The notes: generated from the letters alone by a model not told the origin. A stretch of DNA of 64,000 bases from Bradyrhizobium sp. Arg816 (GCF_029989365.1 NZ_JAPRAQ010000001.1:620001-684000), one strand, 5' to 3'; counted from the stretch's first letter, positions 45,491 to 54,366 are shown. A program made the numbers and translations.

Positions 45491-46915
45491 TCACACCAGG
45501 CTCGACTTGCCACGGCTGAGCACCTCGCCCGCGCCCTTGTCGCCGACGATTTTGCCCTGCTCGTACACCACGCGGCCCCGCGCGATGGTGGTGACGGGCC
45601 AGCCGGTGACGTCAAAGCCTTCCCACGGCGTATAGTCGGAACCATGGTGCAAATCGGCCTGCCGGATCGGCTTCTTCAATTTGGGATTCCATAGAACGAC
45701 GTCGGCATCGAAGCCGACGCCGATCGAGCCCTTGCGCGGATAGAGCCCGTAGATCCGCGCATGGTTGGTCGTGGTCAGCTCGACGAATTTCTGCAAGCTG
45801 ATCCGCCCCTTCGAGACGCCCTCCGAGAACAGGATCGGCAACCGGGTCTCTACGCCGGGGATGCCGTTCGGCACCCAGCGGAACGAGGTGCGGGAATTCG
45901 GCGTCAGCTTGCCCTTGGGATCGTCGTAGCGGAACGGGCAGTGGTCGGACGAGAAGGTCTGGAATACACCCGTGGTGATGCCCTCCCAGATCGCCTGCTG
46001 GCTTTCGGCATCGCGTGGCGGCGGCGAACAGACATACTTTGCGCCTGACATGTCCATGTTCAGGCCTTTCATGTCGTCGGCCGTCAGCGTGATGTATTGC
46101 GGACAGGTCTCGGCATGAACAGGCAGTCCGCGCTGCTGGGCCCAGCGCACCTGCTCCATCGCCTCGCGGCCGGAGACATGCACGATCATGATGGGCACGC
46201 CGATCACCTCGGCATGGCTGATGGCGCGATGCGTCGCCTCGCGCTCGACCGCCTGCGGCCGCGACACGCCGTGATAATACGGCGCGATATGGCCCTCGCG
46301 CTCCAGCTTGGCGGTGAGGAAACGGATCGCGTCGTAGCCCTCGCAATGGACCATGACCAGCGCCTCTTCGCGGCGCGCGACATCGAACACCTCGAGCAAC
46401 TGCTTGTCGCTGAGCACGAGATCGTCATAGGTCATGAACACCTTGAACGAGGTGTAGCCGTCCTTGACCAGCGCCGGCAGCTCCTGCCCGAGCACGACCG
46501 CGGTGGGGTCGGAGATGATGAGGTGGAAGGCGGTGTCGATGTAGCACTCGCCCTCGGCGAGCTTGCGGTAGTTCTCGACGCAGGTGCGGAGCGACGTCCC
46601 CTTCTCCTGGAGCGCGAAGGGCAGCACCATGGTGTTGCCGCCAGCCGCCGCCGCGCGCGTTGCCGAAGCAAAATCGTCGGCCATCACCACGTCCGGGCCT
46701 GACGATTGCGAGATATGAACGTGGCTGTCGATCCCGCCCGGCAGCGCCAGCAGACCCGTCGCGTCGATCTCGCGCACCGCACCTTCAATGCGGTCGGCGA
46801 TGCTGACGATGCGCCCGTCGCGAATGCCGATATCGGCGCGAAACTCGTCGCTGGCCGTCACGATGGTGCCGCCGCGAATGGCGAGATCGAGCTGCGTCAC
46901 AGGCGTCTCCGTCAC
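45491..46915 (-). CDS. D-hydantoinase / dihydropyrimidinase, copy 2
   Basis: The 474-residue cyclic amidase has a full metal site: His65 and His67 (GGIDSHVH), Lys158 (TSFKVFMTYDDL), His190 (MVHCEG), His246 (IVHVSG) and Asp324 (SSDHCPFRYD). The start is GTG at 46915, overlapping the stop of the preceding gene as GTGA. It is clearly diverged from copy 1 at 31284-32753, so the two probably have different ring preferences. The neighbouring decarboxylase-like gene suggests carboxylated or malonate-like substrates. Confidence 0.92.
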   Translation of the reverse strand: MTETPVTQLDLAIRGGTIVTASDEFRADIGIRDGRIVSIADRIEGAVREIDATGLLALPGGIDSHVHISQSSGPDVVMADDFASATRAAAAGGNTMVLPFALQEKGTSLRTCVENYRKLAEGECYIDTAFHLIISDPTAVVLGQELPALVKDGYTSFKVFMTYDDLVLSDKQLLEVFDVARREEALVMVHCEGYDAIRFLTAKLEREGHIAPYYHGVSRPQAVEREATHRAISHAEVIGVPIMIVHVSGREAMEQVRWAQQRGLPVHAETCPQYITLTADDMKGLNMDMSGAKYVCSPPPRDAESQQAIWEGITTGVFQTFSSDHCPFRYDDPKGKLTPNSRTSFRWVPNGIPGVETRLPILFSEGVSKGRISLQKFVELTTTNHARIYGLYPRKGSIGVGFDADVVLWNPKLKKPIRQADLHHGSDYTPWEGFDVTGWPVTTIARGRVVYEQGKIVGDKGAGEVLSRGKSSLV

Positions 46916-47652
46916 TTGATAACCGCTGATGTCTGGAAGATCCGGCCCCAAGCCGCAAGGGCTGCGACGTCGCCACCGGCGAGTTCGAGCGTCCGCCACA
47001 GCGTGACCGCGACCGAGTCCAGCACGGCGATGCCCAACTCCCGTTCGAGCGAGGCGGTCAGCGCGGCGCCGTCGAGATTGGTGCAGAGAATGACGACGGC
47101 ATCGGCGCCGTCCGCCGCGACCGCGCGGATCATGTCGGCGATCGTCGCGGGCGTGACCTCACCGAAGGAAAAATTATCGCGCAGGCCGAGATGCCGCTCG
47201 ACGTGAGGGGCGATCCCCTCCTCGGCCCAGACATCGCCGATACGCCGTTGCACATCGTCCGTATAGGGGGAGACCAGGCCGACGCGTCCGGCGCCGAGCG
47301 CGCGGACGGCGTCGATGCAGGCGAGCGTGGAGGTCGTCGCCGGGATATCGGTCCGCGCCGCGATCGCCTCGCACAGGCTCCGGTCGCGGCCGATACCGAG
47401 CCAGCTTGCCGACGTACCGTTCCAGGCAATGGCATCGACCTTGGCGTCCGCCAGCAGATCCGCCGCCGGCAGCATCACCGAGGCATCGAACTGGTTCAGC
47501 ACCGCGGCATCGAGCGCGATCTCGGTGACGCGGAAGCGCGAGAAATGCGCGGTGACGCCGTCCACGCCATGCAGCATGGAATAGGTGACAGGCTCCAGCA
47601 CCGAGTTGGACGACGGGGTCATCATGCCGAGGCGCTTGCGCTGAATTGACAT
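46912..47652 (-). CDS. Arylmalonate decarboxylase / maleate isomerase-family protein with one catalytic cysteine
   Basis: This 246-residue protein belongs to the Asp/Glu racemase superfamily, in the branch with maleate isomerase and arylmalonate decarboxylase (AMDase). Two-cysteine members have Cys in the first half; here the site reads WNGTSAS, with Gly79-Thr80-Ser81. The second cysteine is present (Cys190, VILCTNL). Gly-Thr-Ser plus a single cysteine is the AMDase arrangement, which favours decarboxylation of a malonate-type acid. It is coupled to hydantoinase copy 2 by GTGA. The exact substrate is not known. Confidence 0.75.
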   Translation of the reverse strand: MSIQRKRLGMMTPSSNSVLEPVTYSMLHGVDGVTAHFSRFRVTEIALDAAVLNQFDASVMLPAADLLADAKVDAIAWNGTSASWLGIGRDRSLCEAIAARTDIPATTSTLACIDAVRALGAGRVGLVSPYTDDVQRRIGDVWAEEGIAPHVERHLGLRDNFSFGEVTPATIADMIRAVAADGADAVVILCTNLDGAALTASLERELGIAVLDSVAVTLWRTLELAGGDVAALAAWGRIFQTSAVIK

Positions 47653-47774
47653 CGATTGCGATCGCCCAATTGAGGGAATGTACCGCTGCGCCCCCCTCGG
47701 ACGATCATCCGCGCCTGCCATCGCCCGCGCAACCCGCAATTTGCATGGCGCATATGATTTGTTCGATACGCAGC

Positions 47775-49196
47775 TCAAGCCGCGAAGGTCGACCGCAAGC
47801 GCCGCCAGCCGATGACGATGCCGGTGACGGAAAATGCCAGCCCGAGCAAGCAGAGCCCGACGACCAGGACATCGCGCAGACGCGGATGCGCCATGAGAAC
47901 GGGAAAATCGAGCGTGTGCAGCGCGCTGTAGAACCAGCGATAGGCCCGCCGCGAGGCATCCAGGCGTTGCAGCACGCGGCCGTCGGCACCGTCGATGTCG
48001 AACCAGAGGTCGCCGCATCGGGAGCGATAGGCGGGCGCTCCGGGGACGGCGGAGCGCGCGGGATAGTCGTCATTGTCGGCAAGAACGGACGGGGCGCCGC
48101 AGCCCGGCGCAAGGCGCGTCGTCAGGTCATGGACATCCCTCTCGCCGAGGAATGCCACCTGCCGGCTGCGGATCGCCTCCTCCGTTTTAGTCAAGGTCTG
48201 ACTGGCGAGGCCGGTCCGGTCGCGCCGGTAGACAACACCGTTGACGGCGAACCATTCGACTTCGCGAGCCGACGGCTGACCGAACGGCGGGGCGGTCGTC
48301 CAGTCCGGCGCGGCATACACCACGCCCGCTTCGGTCGGGGTCAGCTCCCCGCGCGAGAACAGCCGGCCGTGATCCATCGAGAGCCAGCCACTGAAACTCC
48401 AGGTCAGCACGAAAACGGTCGCGACGAGACCAATGATGTGATGCAGCGCGTGCCAGCCGCGATAAGGCGACGAGATCCGGCGGCCTCGAATCCTGATCCT
48501 GATAATTCCGAGCACCGCGCCGAGCGTCGCCGCGATAAGAGCCACAAGCGACAATGTCGAGACCACCTGATCCCAAAGGGACCAGTTGCTCCTCAGGACT
48601 GTCGGATAGATCCAGTGCAGGACGCTGCCGGCCCAATTCCACCCGCGCTCGCTGCGGGTCGTATCCAGCACGACTTCGCCGGTGCGCGAGGAGACATAGA
48701 TCTCGGTTCCGGCCGCATCCCCAAGAGCGACGCGCAACAGAGGCCGATGTCGATCAAAGCCGTTCGGTACGCTCCATTGATCATAATCCGCGCCCGCAAT
48801 CATCGCCGCCCGCGCAGCATCGAGCCCGCGTTGCCGGGCATGATCCCGCGCGATACCGACCGCGACGCCGGCGGACGCCACCGATGCATCCCGTCCGTCG
48901 GAGGCATGGACCGCGCGCACACGCGACGGGCTCGATACGACATAGACCGGCCCGTCGCTCCGCTGGACCAGGCGAACGCGCGTGGCGTCCGCGATCCCGC
49001 CCGCGGCAACGGCATCCGCGACCGCAATCTTCACCTCTCTGCGATCAACCGGCGCGAGCCCGGCAAAGCGTTCCGCTTCCGTCAATGACGGAAACGGGAC
49101 GAAGTGCATCACGATTCCGCTCGCGAACCACATCGCGAACAGCAGGCAGAACGCGATCCCGATCCAGCGATGCAGCAGGACGATCGCGTTCATCAT
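47775..49196 (-). CDS. PepSY-associated transmembrane protein
   Basis: The 473-residue membrane protein has four clear hydrophobic helices: one at the N-terminus (LLHRWIGIAFCLLFAMWFAS), two central (near residues 200-225 and 250-275) and one near the end (VLVVGLCLLGLAFSVTGIVIGW), with long periplasmic loops. This is the PepSY_TM plan, whose members often accompany TonB receptors and are thought to reduce ferric or other metal chelates. It follows the receptor gene by 12 bases and is therefore probably under the same cobalamin riboswitch. Confidence 0.85.
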   Translation of the reverse strand: MMNAIVLLHRWIGIAFCLLFAMWFASGIVMHFVPFPSLTEAERFAGLAPVDRREVKIAVADAVAAGGIADATRVRLVQRSDGPVYVVSSPSRVRAVHASDGRDASVASAGVAVGIARDHARQRGLDAARAAMIAGADYDQWSVPNGFDRHRPLLRVALGDAAGTEIYVSSRTGEVVLDTTRSERGWNWAGSVLHWIYPTVLRSNWSLWDQVVSTLSLVALIAATLGAVLGIIRIRIRGRRISSPYRGWHALHHIIGLVATVFVLTWSFSGWLSMDHGRLFSRGELTPTEAGVVYAAPDWTTAPPFGQPSAREVEWFAVNGVVYRRDRTGLASQTLTKTEEAIRSRQVAFLGERDVHDLTTRLAPGCGAPSVLADNDDYPARSAVPGAPAYRSRCGDLWFDIDGADGRVLQRLDASRRAYRWFYSALHTLDFPVLMAHPRLRDVLVVGLCLLGLAFSVTGIVIGWRRLRSTFAA

Positions 49197-49208
49197 GTGA
49201 TCAATGCC

Positions 49209-51554
49209 CTACCATTTGAACGCGGCCGAGAGCTCATAGGTCCTGGGCGCACCGAGCAGGATCTGGTCGGGATAGAACGGATCGCCCCAGATCGCGTAGC
49301 GCTTGTCGGTGATGTTGCGCACGCGGAAGCCCAGACGGGCCTGGTCGACCGCGTTGAACACCGTCTTCGGGATGTCGACGAAGGCGTAGACGTCGGCGAC
49401 GGTGTAGGCCTTCATCGTCACGACGTTGGCATCGGTGTTGTAGCGGTCGCCGACATAGCGGCCCGTGATGCCGAGTTCCACCGGCCAAGGCGTGAAGAAC
49501 CGGTACGACGCACCGGCATTGGCCACGATGCGCGGCACGTTCGGCGGCGTATTGCCAGAGAACGAGCCGCCGACGAAGTTGTAATCGGCATAACGGGCAT
49601 CGACATACGCGATGTTGCCCCAGAGGCGCAGCGGCTCGATCGGGCGCACCGCGGCGGCAAGCTCGACACCTTTCGATTCCTGCCGTCCCGCGATGTTGAG
49701 CGTCTGGCCGCCGGCTGCCGCATAGACGTTTTTGCGCACGATGTCATAGGCCGAGAACGACCACTCCGCCCGGTTGTCCCAGAACAGGTGCTTGACGCCG
49801 GTCTCGTAGGTGCGCGCGGTGGTCAGGTCCAGGTTCTGGGTCGGAGCAAGCAGGAATATATTGTTGGCCGAGATGTCGGCGCCGGTGGCGTATTGGCTGA
49901 AGAAGGTTAAGCCGGGGACGGCGTCCCACGTATAACCGATGCGACCCGTCGTCGGGACCCAGGATTGTGAGAACGGGAAGCCCGCTTTCTCCAGTCCGTT
50001 CTTGTCGGTCGAGTTGCGGTCGAGCCCGATATGCTCGACTCGCAAACCACCAATCAGCGCGAAGCTGCGGGTCAGCTTCAGCCGGTCCTCGAACGACAAG
50101 GCCTCGTTGTCGATGCGCGCGGTCTGCTGCTGCGTCGTCAGCAAACCGTAATAGCCGCGATTGGGATCGATCAGCGAAACGGAGTCGCCTGGGAAGTTTG
50201 CGGCGCCCGGCCGGACGAAATCGAGATAGCTCGACGACAGTGTCGTAACCAGCCGGTTGTCGAAGCCGGCGATGTTCGTGTCCCAGATCAGGTCGGTGAT
50301 ATTGCCCACCAGCCGTTGGCTGTGTGCGACGTAGAAGCGTTCACGATCGACCAGGTTCGTACCGGAATTGAACGCCTCGACCTCATTGTTGAACCAGGTA
50401 CGCTCCGCGCCATAACCATAGGCTTGGCTCTTCAACGTCAGATCAGGCGCGAGCTTCAGCTCGAAACCGCCGCGCAGCCAGACTTCCTGCGCCACGTTGC
50501 GGTTGTCGAGGACGTTGTAATTGGTGTTGAAGGTTCGGTCGTCGATGGTGACCGCACCGAGATCGGTTTTGTTGTAGTTCGAGACGTAATTTCCGGAGAC
50601 AATCCCTGCCGTCGCATGCGAGCCGCTGAAGGCGACCGGCACCAGCGGTGCGCCCCAATAGGCCTTTCCGCGATCCTCGCGGTACTCGATCGCGCCCCAG
50701 ACCTTGAGGCTGTCGGAGATGCGGTAGTTGAGCTGGCCAGACACATCCAGCGTCTTGGTATTGGTGTCGTCGGCAAAGCCGTTGAGCGAGGAGCGGCTGA
50801 TGTCGAAGCGGTAGTCCAGCCCCTGCACATTGGTGCTGCCGCCCGAGCCGTAATGGGCGCGGAATGAGTTCAGCGAGTCCCAGGAGAAATCAGCCTCGTT
50901 GCGGATCGCTCCGGTGTGCGGCTGCTTGGTGACAAGATTGATCGAGCCGCCGGCGGCGCCCTCGCCCGAGATCAGCGAGGCCGGGCCTTTGAGGAACTCC
51001 ACGGCCTCCAGATTGGCCGTGTCCATGATCCGCGAGGTCATGTTCTGCGGGCCGATCTTGATGCCGTTGTAGAGCGTGTTGATCTGGCTGTTGGTAAAGC
51101 CGCGCATCGAGAAGCCCGCCGGCTCCCCCGGCGCGTCGCCCGAGGTCACGCCGACCGCGCCCTGCGCCACCTCGGACACGGTACGATAGCCCTGCTCGCG
51201 CATAGTCTCGGCCGAGATGACTTCCACGGTGGCCGGTATCTCCCGCACGGTCAGCCCAAGGCGCGAGGCGCTTTCGGCCACCGCATTGGTGTTGAGCGGC
51301 GTCTGCGCCGTCGCAGGCGTCACGGCGGGTTTTGGCGCTGCGGATGCGGCCGGCCTGCGTGCGGCCGCGCGGCGCGTGCTCTGGGCTTCCCGGGCAGCCG
51401 GCTTGCGGGATTGGGCGGGCGACACCTCCACGGGCGGCAGCGGTTCGCGGGCCTGTTGCGCCAGCGCGGTGGGCAGATCGAGAACGGCAAAGGACGTGAG
51501 CGCGGCGGAAGCGAGCAGGACGCTGCGCGGTCGTACGATACGGATGGAAGACAC
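49209..51554 (-). CDS. TonB-dependent outer-membrane receptor, siderophore-receptor type
   Basis: This 781-residue receptor has a signal peptide (about residues 1-33, ending ALAQ), a proline- and alanine-rich linker, the plug domain (REIPATVEVISAETMREQGYRTVSEVAQG, then GFSMRGF and FLKGPASLISGEGAAGGSINLVTKQP), and a beta-barrel ending in a terminal aromatic AAFKW. The start codon is GTG, with GAGGT nine bases upstream. By family it imports ferric siderophores, yet a cobalamin riboswitch lies about 126 bases upstream, so it more likely imports a cobalt chelate or corrinoid. It is cotranscribed with the PepSY gene. Confidence 0.9.
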   Translation of the reverse strand: MSSIRIVRPRSVLLASAALTSFAVLDLPTALAQQAREPLPPVEVSPAQSRKPAAREAQSTRRAAARRPAASAAPKPAVTPATAQTPLNTNAVAESASRLGLTVREIPATVEVISAETMREQGYRTVSEVAQGAVGVTSGDAPGEPAGFSMRGFTNSQINTLYNGIKIGPQNMTSRIMDTANLEAVEFLKGPASLISGEGAAGGSINLVTKQPHTGAIRNEADFSWDSLNSFRAHYGSGGSTNVQGLDYRFDISRSSLNGFADDTNTKTLDVSGQLNYRISDSLKVWGAIEYREDRGKAYWGAPLVPVAFSGSHATAGIVSGNYVSNYNKTDLGAVTIDDRTFNTNYNVLDNRNVAQEVWLRGGFELKLAPDLTLKSQAYGYGAERTWFNNEVEAFNSGTNLVDRERFYVAHSQRLVGNITDLIWDTNIAGFDNRLVTTLSSSYLDFVRPGAANFPGDSVSLIDPNRGYYGLLTTQQQTARIDNEALSFEDRLKLTRSFALIGGLRVEHIGLDRNSTDKNGLEKAGFPFSQSWVPTTGRIGYTWDAVPGLTFFSQYATGADISANNIFLLAPTQNLDLTTARTYETGVKHLFWDNRAEWSFSAYDIVRKNVYAAAGGQTLNIAGRQESKGVELAAAVRPIEPLRLWGNIAYVDARYADYNFVGGSFSGNTPPNVPRIVANAGASYRFFTPWPVELGITGRYVGDRYNTDANVVTMKAYTVADVYAFVDIPKTVFNAVDQARLGFRVRNITDKRYAIWGDPFYPDQILLGAPRTYELSAAFKW

Positions 51555-51679
51555 GGTCTTGGACCTCGGTATGACGTCAGTGGCACGTCACAGCGAACCA
51601 GGTCCAACCTTCGGCCTTCCAGCCTTCCGATGAAGCCGAATGTCTGTACTCCCCGACCGACATCTTCGCGTGTGACCAC

Positions 51680-51832
51680 GGCTGACGGCAGGTCTCCTGG
51701 CTCGCGGGTCAGTACCTTGCATCGCCTTCCCGGGACCGAGATACCCAGTGGCTCGTGACGCAAGATTCGCCGCTTACAGTTGCGGGGGCAGCCGCGGCAT
51801 TGGGGACAAATCCCCGCACCGCATTCCCTTTT
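51680..51832 (-). promoter_or_regulatory. Cobalamin riboswitch controlling the TonB receptor gene
   Basis: The minus-strand sequence has the conserved cobalamin-riboswitch order: GGGAATGCGGTG, then GCTGCCCCCGCAACTGTAAGCGG, then CCACTGG, then CCGGGAAGGC, and finally the B12 box AGCCAGGAGACCTGCC (51687-51702). It lies between the receptor gene start (51554) and the divergent phosphatase gene (51942). Cobalamin binding would close the leader and shut off the receptor and PepSY genes. A 126-base expression platform follows. Confidence 0.93.
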
Positions 51833-51941
51833 CATCCCCACTCGGGGAAACCGTCAAAGCCATCTAGGATTACCAACAAGACGGAGTCAATGTGCCGGTG
51901 CGACGTTATTGCCGCAGCGACCAACTTCCTTGGAGATAAGC

Positions 51942-52514
51942 ATGGAAGGCGAGACCTTCCTCTGGCTGATACGGCATGCGCCCGTTGACGGCGTCAAAGG
52001 GACGATCCACGCGGCCGACGCGCCCGCCGATCTCGGCGATCGCGTGCAGCTGGAGGCGTTGCGGCAGAGGCTCCCGCCAGATGCTGCGAGCTTGGCGAGC
52101 CCGGCGCGACGCACGGTCGAGACGGCGCGCGCGCTGGGACTCGAACCCGCGTTGGTGCCCGAGTTCAGTGAGCAGGATTTTGGCAACTGGACCGGCCGGC
52201 GGCATGACGAGCTCGCGGCGACCGGCGGTGAGGCCTATGTGCAGTTCTGGAGCGATCCGGTGCACGGGCGGCCGCCTTGCGGCGAAAGCTTCGAGGATCA
52301 GGTCGCGCGCGTCCGGCTCGGTCTCGCGCAAATCGGCGCCGGCTCGGCAACGCTCGTCGTGCACTCCGGCACGATCCGCGCCGCACTCTGCATTGCGCTG
52401 GACCTGACACCACAAGCGGCCCTGCGCTTCGTGATCGATCCGTTGTCACTGACCCGGATCGACCGGCTCGCCGCGGGCTGGCGCGTCGTCGCGGTCAATC
52501 AGCGCGCGGCTTGA
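51942..52514 (+). CDS. Histidine phosphatase-family protein, possible alpha-ribazole phosphatase
   Basis: The 190-residue protein of the phosphoglycerate mutase-like family has His12 in LIRHAPV, Arg57 (SPARRT), Glu77 (FSEQDFG) and His141 (VVHSGT), a full catalytic set; the usual RHG is RHA here. ATG at 51942 follows GGAG by seven bases. It ends 6 bases from the convergent cobT gene, so it may act in nucleotide-loop assembly as the alpha-ribazole-5'-phosphate phosphatase. The neighbourhood is the main reason; the family is broad. Confidence 0.8.
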   Translation: MEGETFLWLIRHAPVDGVKGTIHAADAPADLGDRVQLEALRQRLPPDAASLASPARRTVETARALGLEPALVPEFSEQDFGNWTGRRHDELAATGGEAYVQFWSDPVHGRPPCGESFEDQVARVRLGLAQIGAGSATLVVHSGTIRAALCIALDLTPQAALRFVIDPLSLTRIDRLAAGWRVVAVNQRAA

Positions 52515-52520
52515 GCCGGA

Positions 52521-53573
52521 TCAGGCCGGGCGATCCGGCACGTTGGCCTGCGCGAAGGTCGCCATGCCGTTGTGAAGGCTGCACGCGAGCCGCACCAGCG
52601 GCAGCGCGATGGCCGCGCCCGATCCTTCGCCGAGCCTGAGATCGAGGCTGATCAACGGCTGCACGTTCAGCGCACGCAGCACCAGCCGATGTCCCTGCTC
52701 CGCCGATTGATGCGACGGCAGCAGGAATGAGTGGCACGACGGGTTCAGCCGCACCGCCGCCAGCGCTGCCACCGATACGATGAAGCCATCGATCAACACG
52801 GGAATGCGGGCTTGCGCAGCCGCAATGATGGCACCGCAAATCGCCGCGATCTCGAGGCCGCCGACGGCGCACAGAATCTGTTCCGGCAAAGCGCCCGCAA
52901 CGCCGTGACGCGCAATCGCCGCATCGATCACACCCGCCTTGTGCGCGCGGCCGGCCGCATCGACGCCGGTACCGCTGCCCGCGATCTCCTCGGCACTGAT
53001 GCCGAGCAGGCTCGCCGCAATCGCCGCCGACGTCGTGGTATTGCCGATGCCCATCTCGCCGAAGATCAGGAGATCGGGCCTGCCGGCTGCCGCGCGCGCG
53101 ACTGCGCGCTGACCGGCCTCGAAGGCGAATGCCAGCTCCGTCGGGGTGAGCGCGGCTTCCACGCTGAAATCGCGCGTGCCCTGGCGCGGCTTGTCGGTGA
53201 CAACGCCCGCGATCGCCTCCTGCGCCAGCGTGCCGGCGTCGACGACCTCAAGGTTTGAGCCAAGCTCACGCGCCAGCACCGAGATCGCGGCACCGCCCGA
53301 GGCAAAATTCGCCATCATCGCGATGGTCACTCCTTGCGGATAGGCCGACACGCCCTGCGCGACGATGCCGTGATCGCCGGCGAAGACGATGATCGGCACC
53401 CGCGCGGCGCGCGGCTGCTCGGTTGCCTGCAGGCCCGCAAGCTCGACCGCAAGCTGCTCCAGCCGGCCGAGCGCGCCGGCCGGTTTTGTGAGTTGCGCCT
53501 GACGCGCGAGCGCCGCCTCGCGATGAACCGCGGAAATCTCGGGGCATTTTTGGGTGACCCATTCGGGGAGCAT
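52521..53573 (-). CDS. cobT: Nicotinate-nucleotide:dimethylbenzimidazole phosphoribosyltransferase
   Basis: The 350-residue enzyme makes alpha-ribazole phosphate, the lower-ligand precursor of cobalamin, from nicotinate mononucleotide and dimethylbenzimidazole. Visible are the FAGDHGI segment, FGEMGIGNTTTSAAI and the C-terminal LGEGSGAAIALPLVR with the catalytic Glu. The ATG at 53573 begins MLPEWVTQKCPEIS; the frame upstream overlaps the cobF gene. It lies 10 bases after cobF and ends the cbiM-cobF-cobT unit under the second riboswitch. Confidence 0.93.
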   Translation of the reverse strand: MLPEWVTQKCPEISAVHREAALARQAQLTKPAGALGRLEQLAVELAGLQATEQPRAARVPIIVFAGDHGIVAQGVSAYPQGVTIAMMANFASGGAAISVLARELGSNLEVVDAGTLAQEAIAGVVTDKPRQGTRDFSVEAALTPTELAFAFEAGQRAVARAAAGRPDLLIFGEMGIGNTTTSAAIAASLLGISAEEIAGSGTGVDAAGRAHKAGVIDAAIARHGVAGALPEQILCAVGGLEIAAICGAIIAAAQARIPVLIDGFIVSVAALAAVRLNPSCHSFLLPSHQSAEQGHRLVLRALNVQPLISLDLRLGEGSGAAIALPLVRLACSLHNGMATFAQANVPDRPA

Positions 53574-53583
53574 GCTGCCTCGC

Positions 53584-54354
53584 TTACGGCCTGCGCTTGA
53601 GAATGTAGCTGTCCATGATCCAGCCGTGCCACTCGCGCGCATCCTGTCGTGCGGCAACGATGCGCGGGCCGATCTCGGCCAGAACGCCCGACATGGCAAT
53701 CTGATCGGGCATGCCGAGATAGGCGCCCCACCAGATGTGCAGCCCGCTTGGATCGAGCGACTGGAATGCCGTGCCACCGTCGAGCATCACCACCACGGTA
53801 TCGACGCCCTGCGGCCAGCCGCCTTCGCGCAAGCGACGGCCCGTCGTGACCAGGAAGGGCTCGCCGATGTCGTTGAGCGGGAGCGCATGCGCCGCGCAGA
53901 GCGCCTGGATCGAGGTGATGCCGGGCACGACCTCGATATCAGGCAAGGGATCGAGACGCCGCGCAATGCGCAGCGAGGAATCGTAGAGCGAAGGATCGCC
54001 CCAGATCAGCAGCGCGACCTTGCCGTCATCACCGAGCTGGCTCGCGATCGTCCGCGACCACGCCGCGGCCACGGCCTCGTGCCAATCGTCCACGCCCTTG
54101 TGATAGTCCGCTTCACCGGCATCGCGCACGGGAAGGTCGAACTCGGCAATACGCGTCGTTTGATTGGTGAGCACATCCGCGCAGATCGTCCGCCTGAGAT
54201 CTGCGAGATCGGATTTTGCGCTCCCCTTGCGCGGGATCAGGATGAGATCGGCCGCGTTGATGGCTTGAACGGCGGCGCGCGTGAGCTGCTCGGGATCACC
54301 GCAACCGATGCCTATCAGGGAGAGCGTGAGCATCGCGCGTGCAGGGGCGGCCAT
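53584..54354 (-). CDS. cobF: Precorrin-6A synthase (deacetylating)
   Basis: This 256-residue SAM-dependent methyltransferase methylates precorrin-5 at C1 with loss of the acetyl group, an aerobic-route step. It has the tetrapyrrole-methylase start LSLIGIGCGDPEQLT, and LLIWGDPSLYDSSLR, typical of CobF. The ATG at 54354 has AAGGGG eight bases upstream, inside a hairpin; an internal ATG at 54333, seven codons later, is nearer to the family start but has no good ribosome site. The gene lies 19 bases after the cbiM-like gene and 10 before cobT. Confidence 0.9.
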   Translation of the reverse strand: MAAPARAMLTLSLIGIGCGDPEQLTRAAVQAINAADLILIPRKGSAKSDLADLRRTICADVLTNQTTRIAEFDLPVRDAGEADYHKGVDDWHEAVAAAWSRTIASQLGDDGKVALLIWGDPSLYDSSLRIARRLDPLPDIEVVPGITSIQALCAAHALPLNDIGEPFLVTTGRRLREGGWPQGVDTVVVMLDGGTAFQSLDPSGLHIWWGAYLGMPDQIAMSGVLAEIGPRIVAARQDAREWHGWIMDSYILKRRP

Positions 54355-54366
54355 CGCGGCCGCCCC
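54344..54366. other. 9-bp hairpin at the cbiM/cobF junction
   Basis: GGGGCGGCC (54344-54352) and GGCCGCCCC (54358-54366) pair perfectly around a 5-base loop. It covers the candidate cobF ATG at 54354 and its AAGGGG ribosome site, so it could limit cobF translation relative to the permease gene. On the minus strand no T-run follows. It may alternatively just be a 3' stabiliser of the permease message. Confidence 0.45.

Noticed and set aside
49209-51554. Classification of the TonB receptor as a simple ferric-siderophore receptor.
   Set aside because: The upstream cobalamin riboswitch does not fit iron control, so the ligand was left open with preference for a cobalt chelate or corrinoid.
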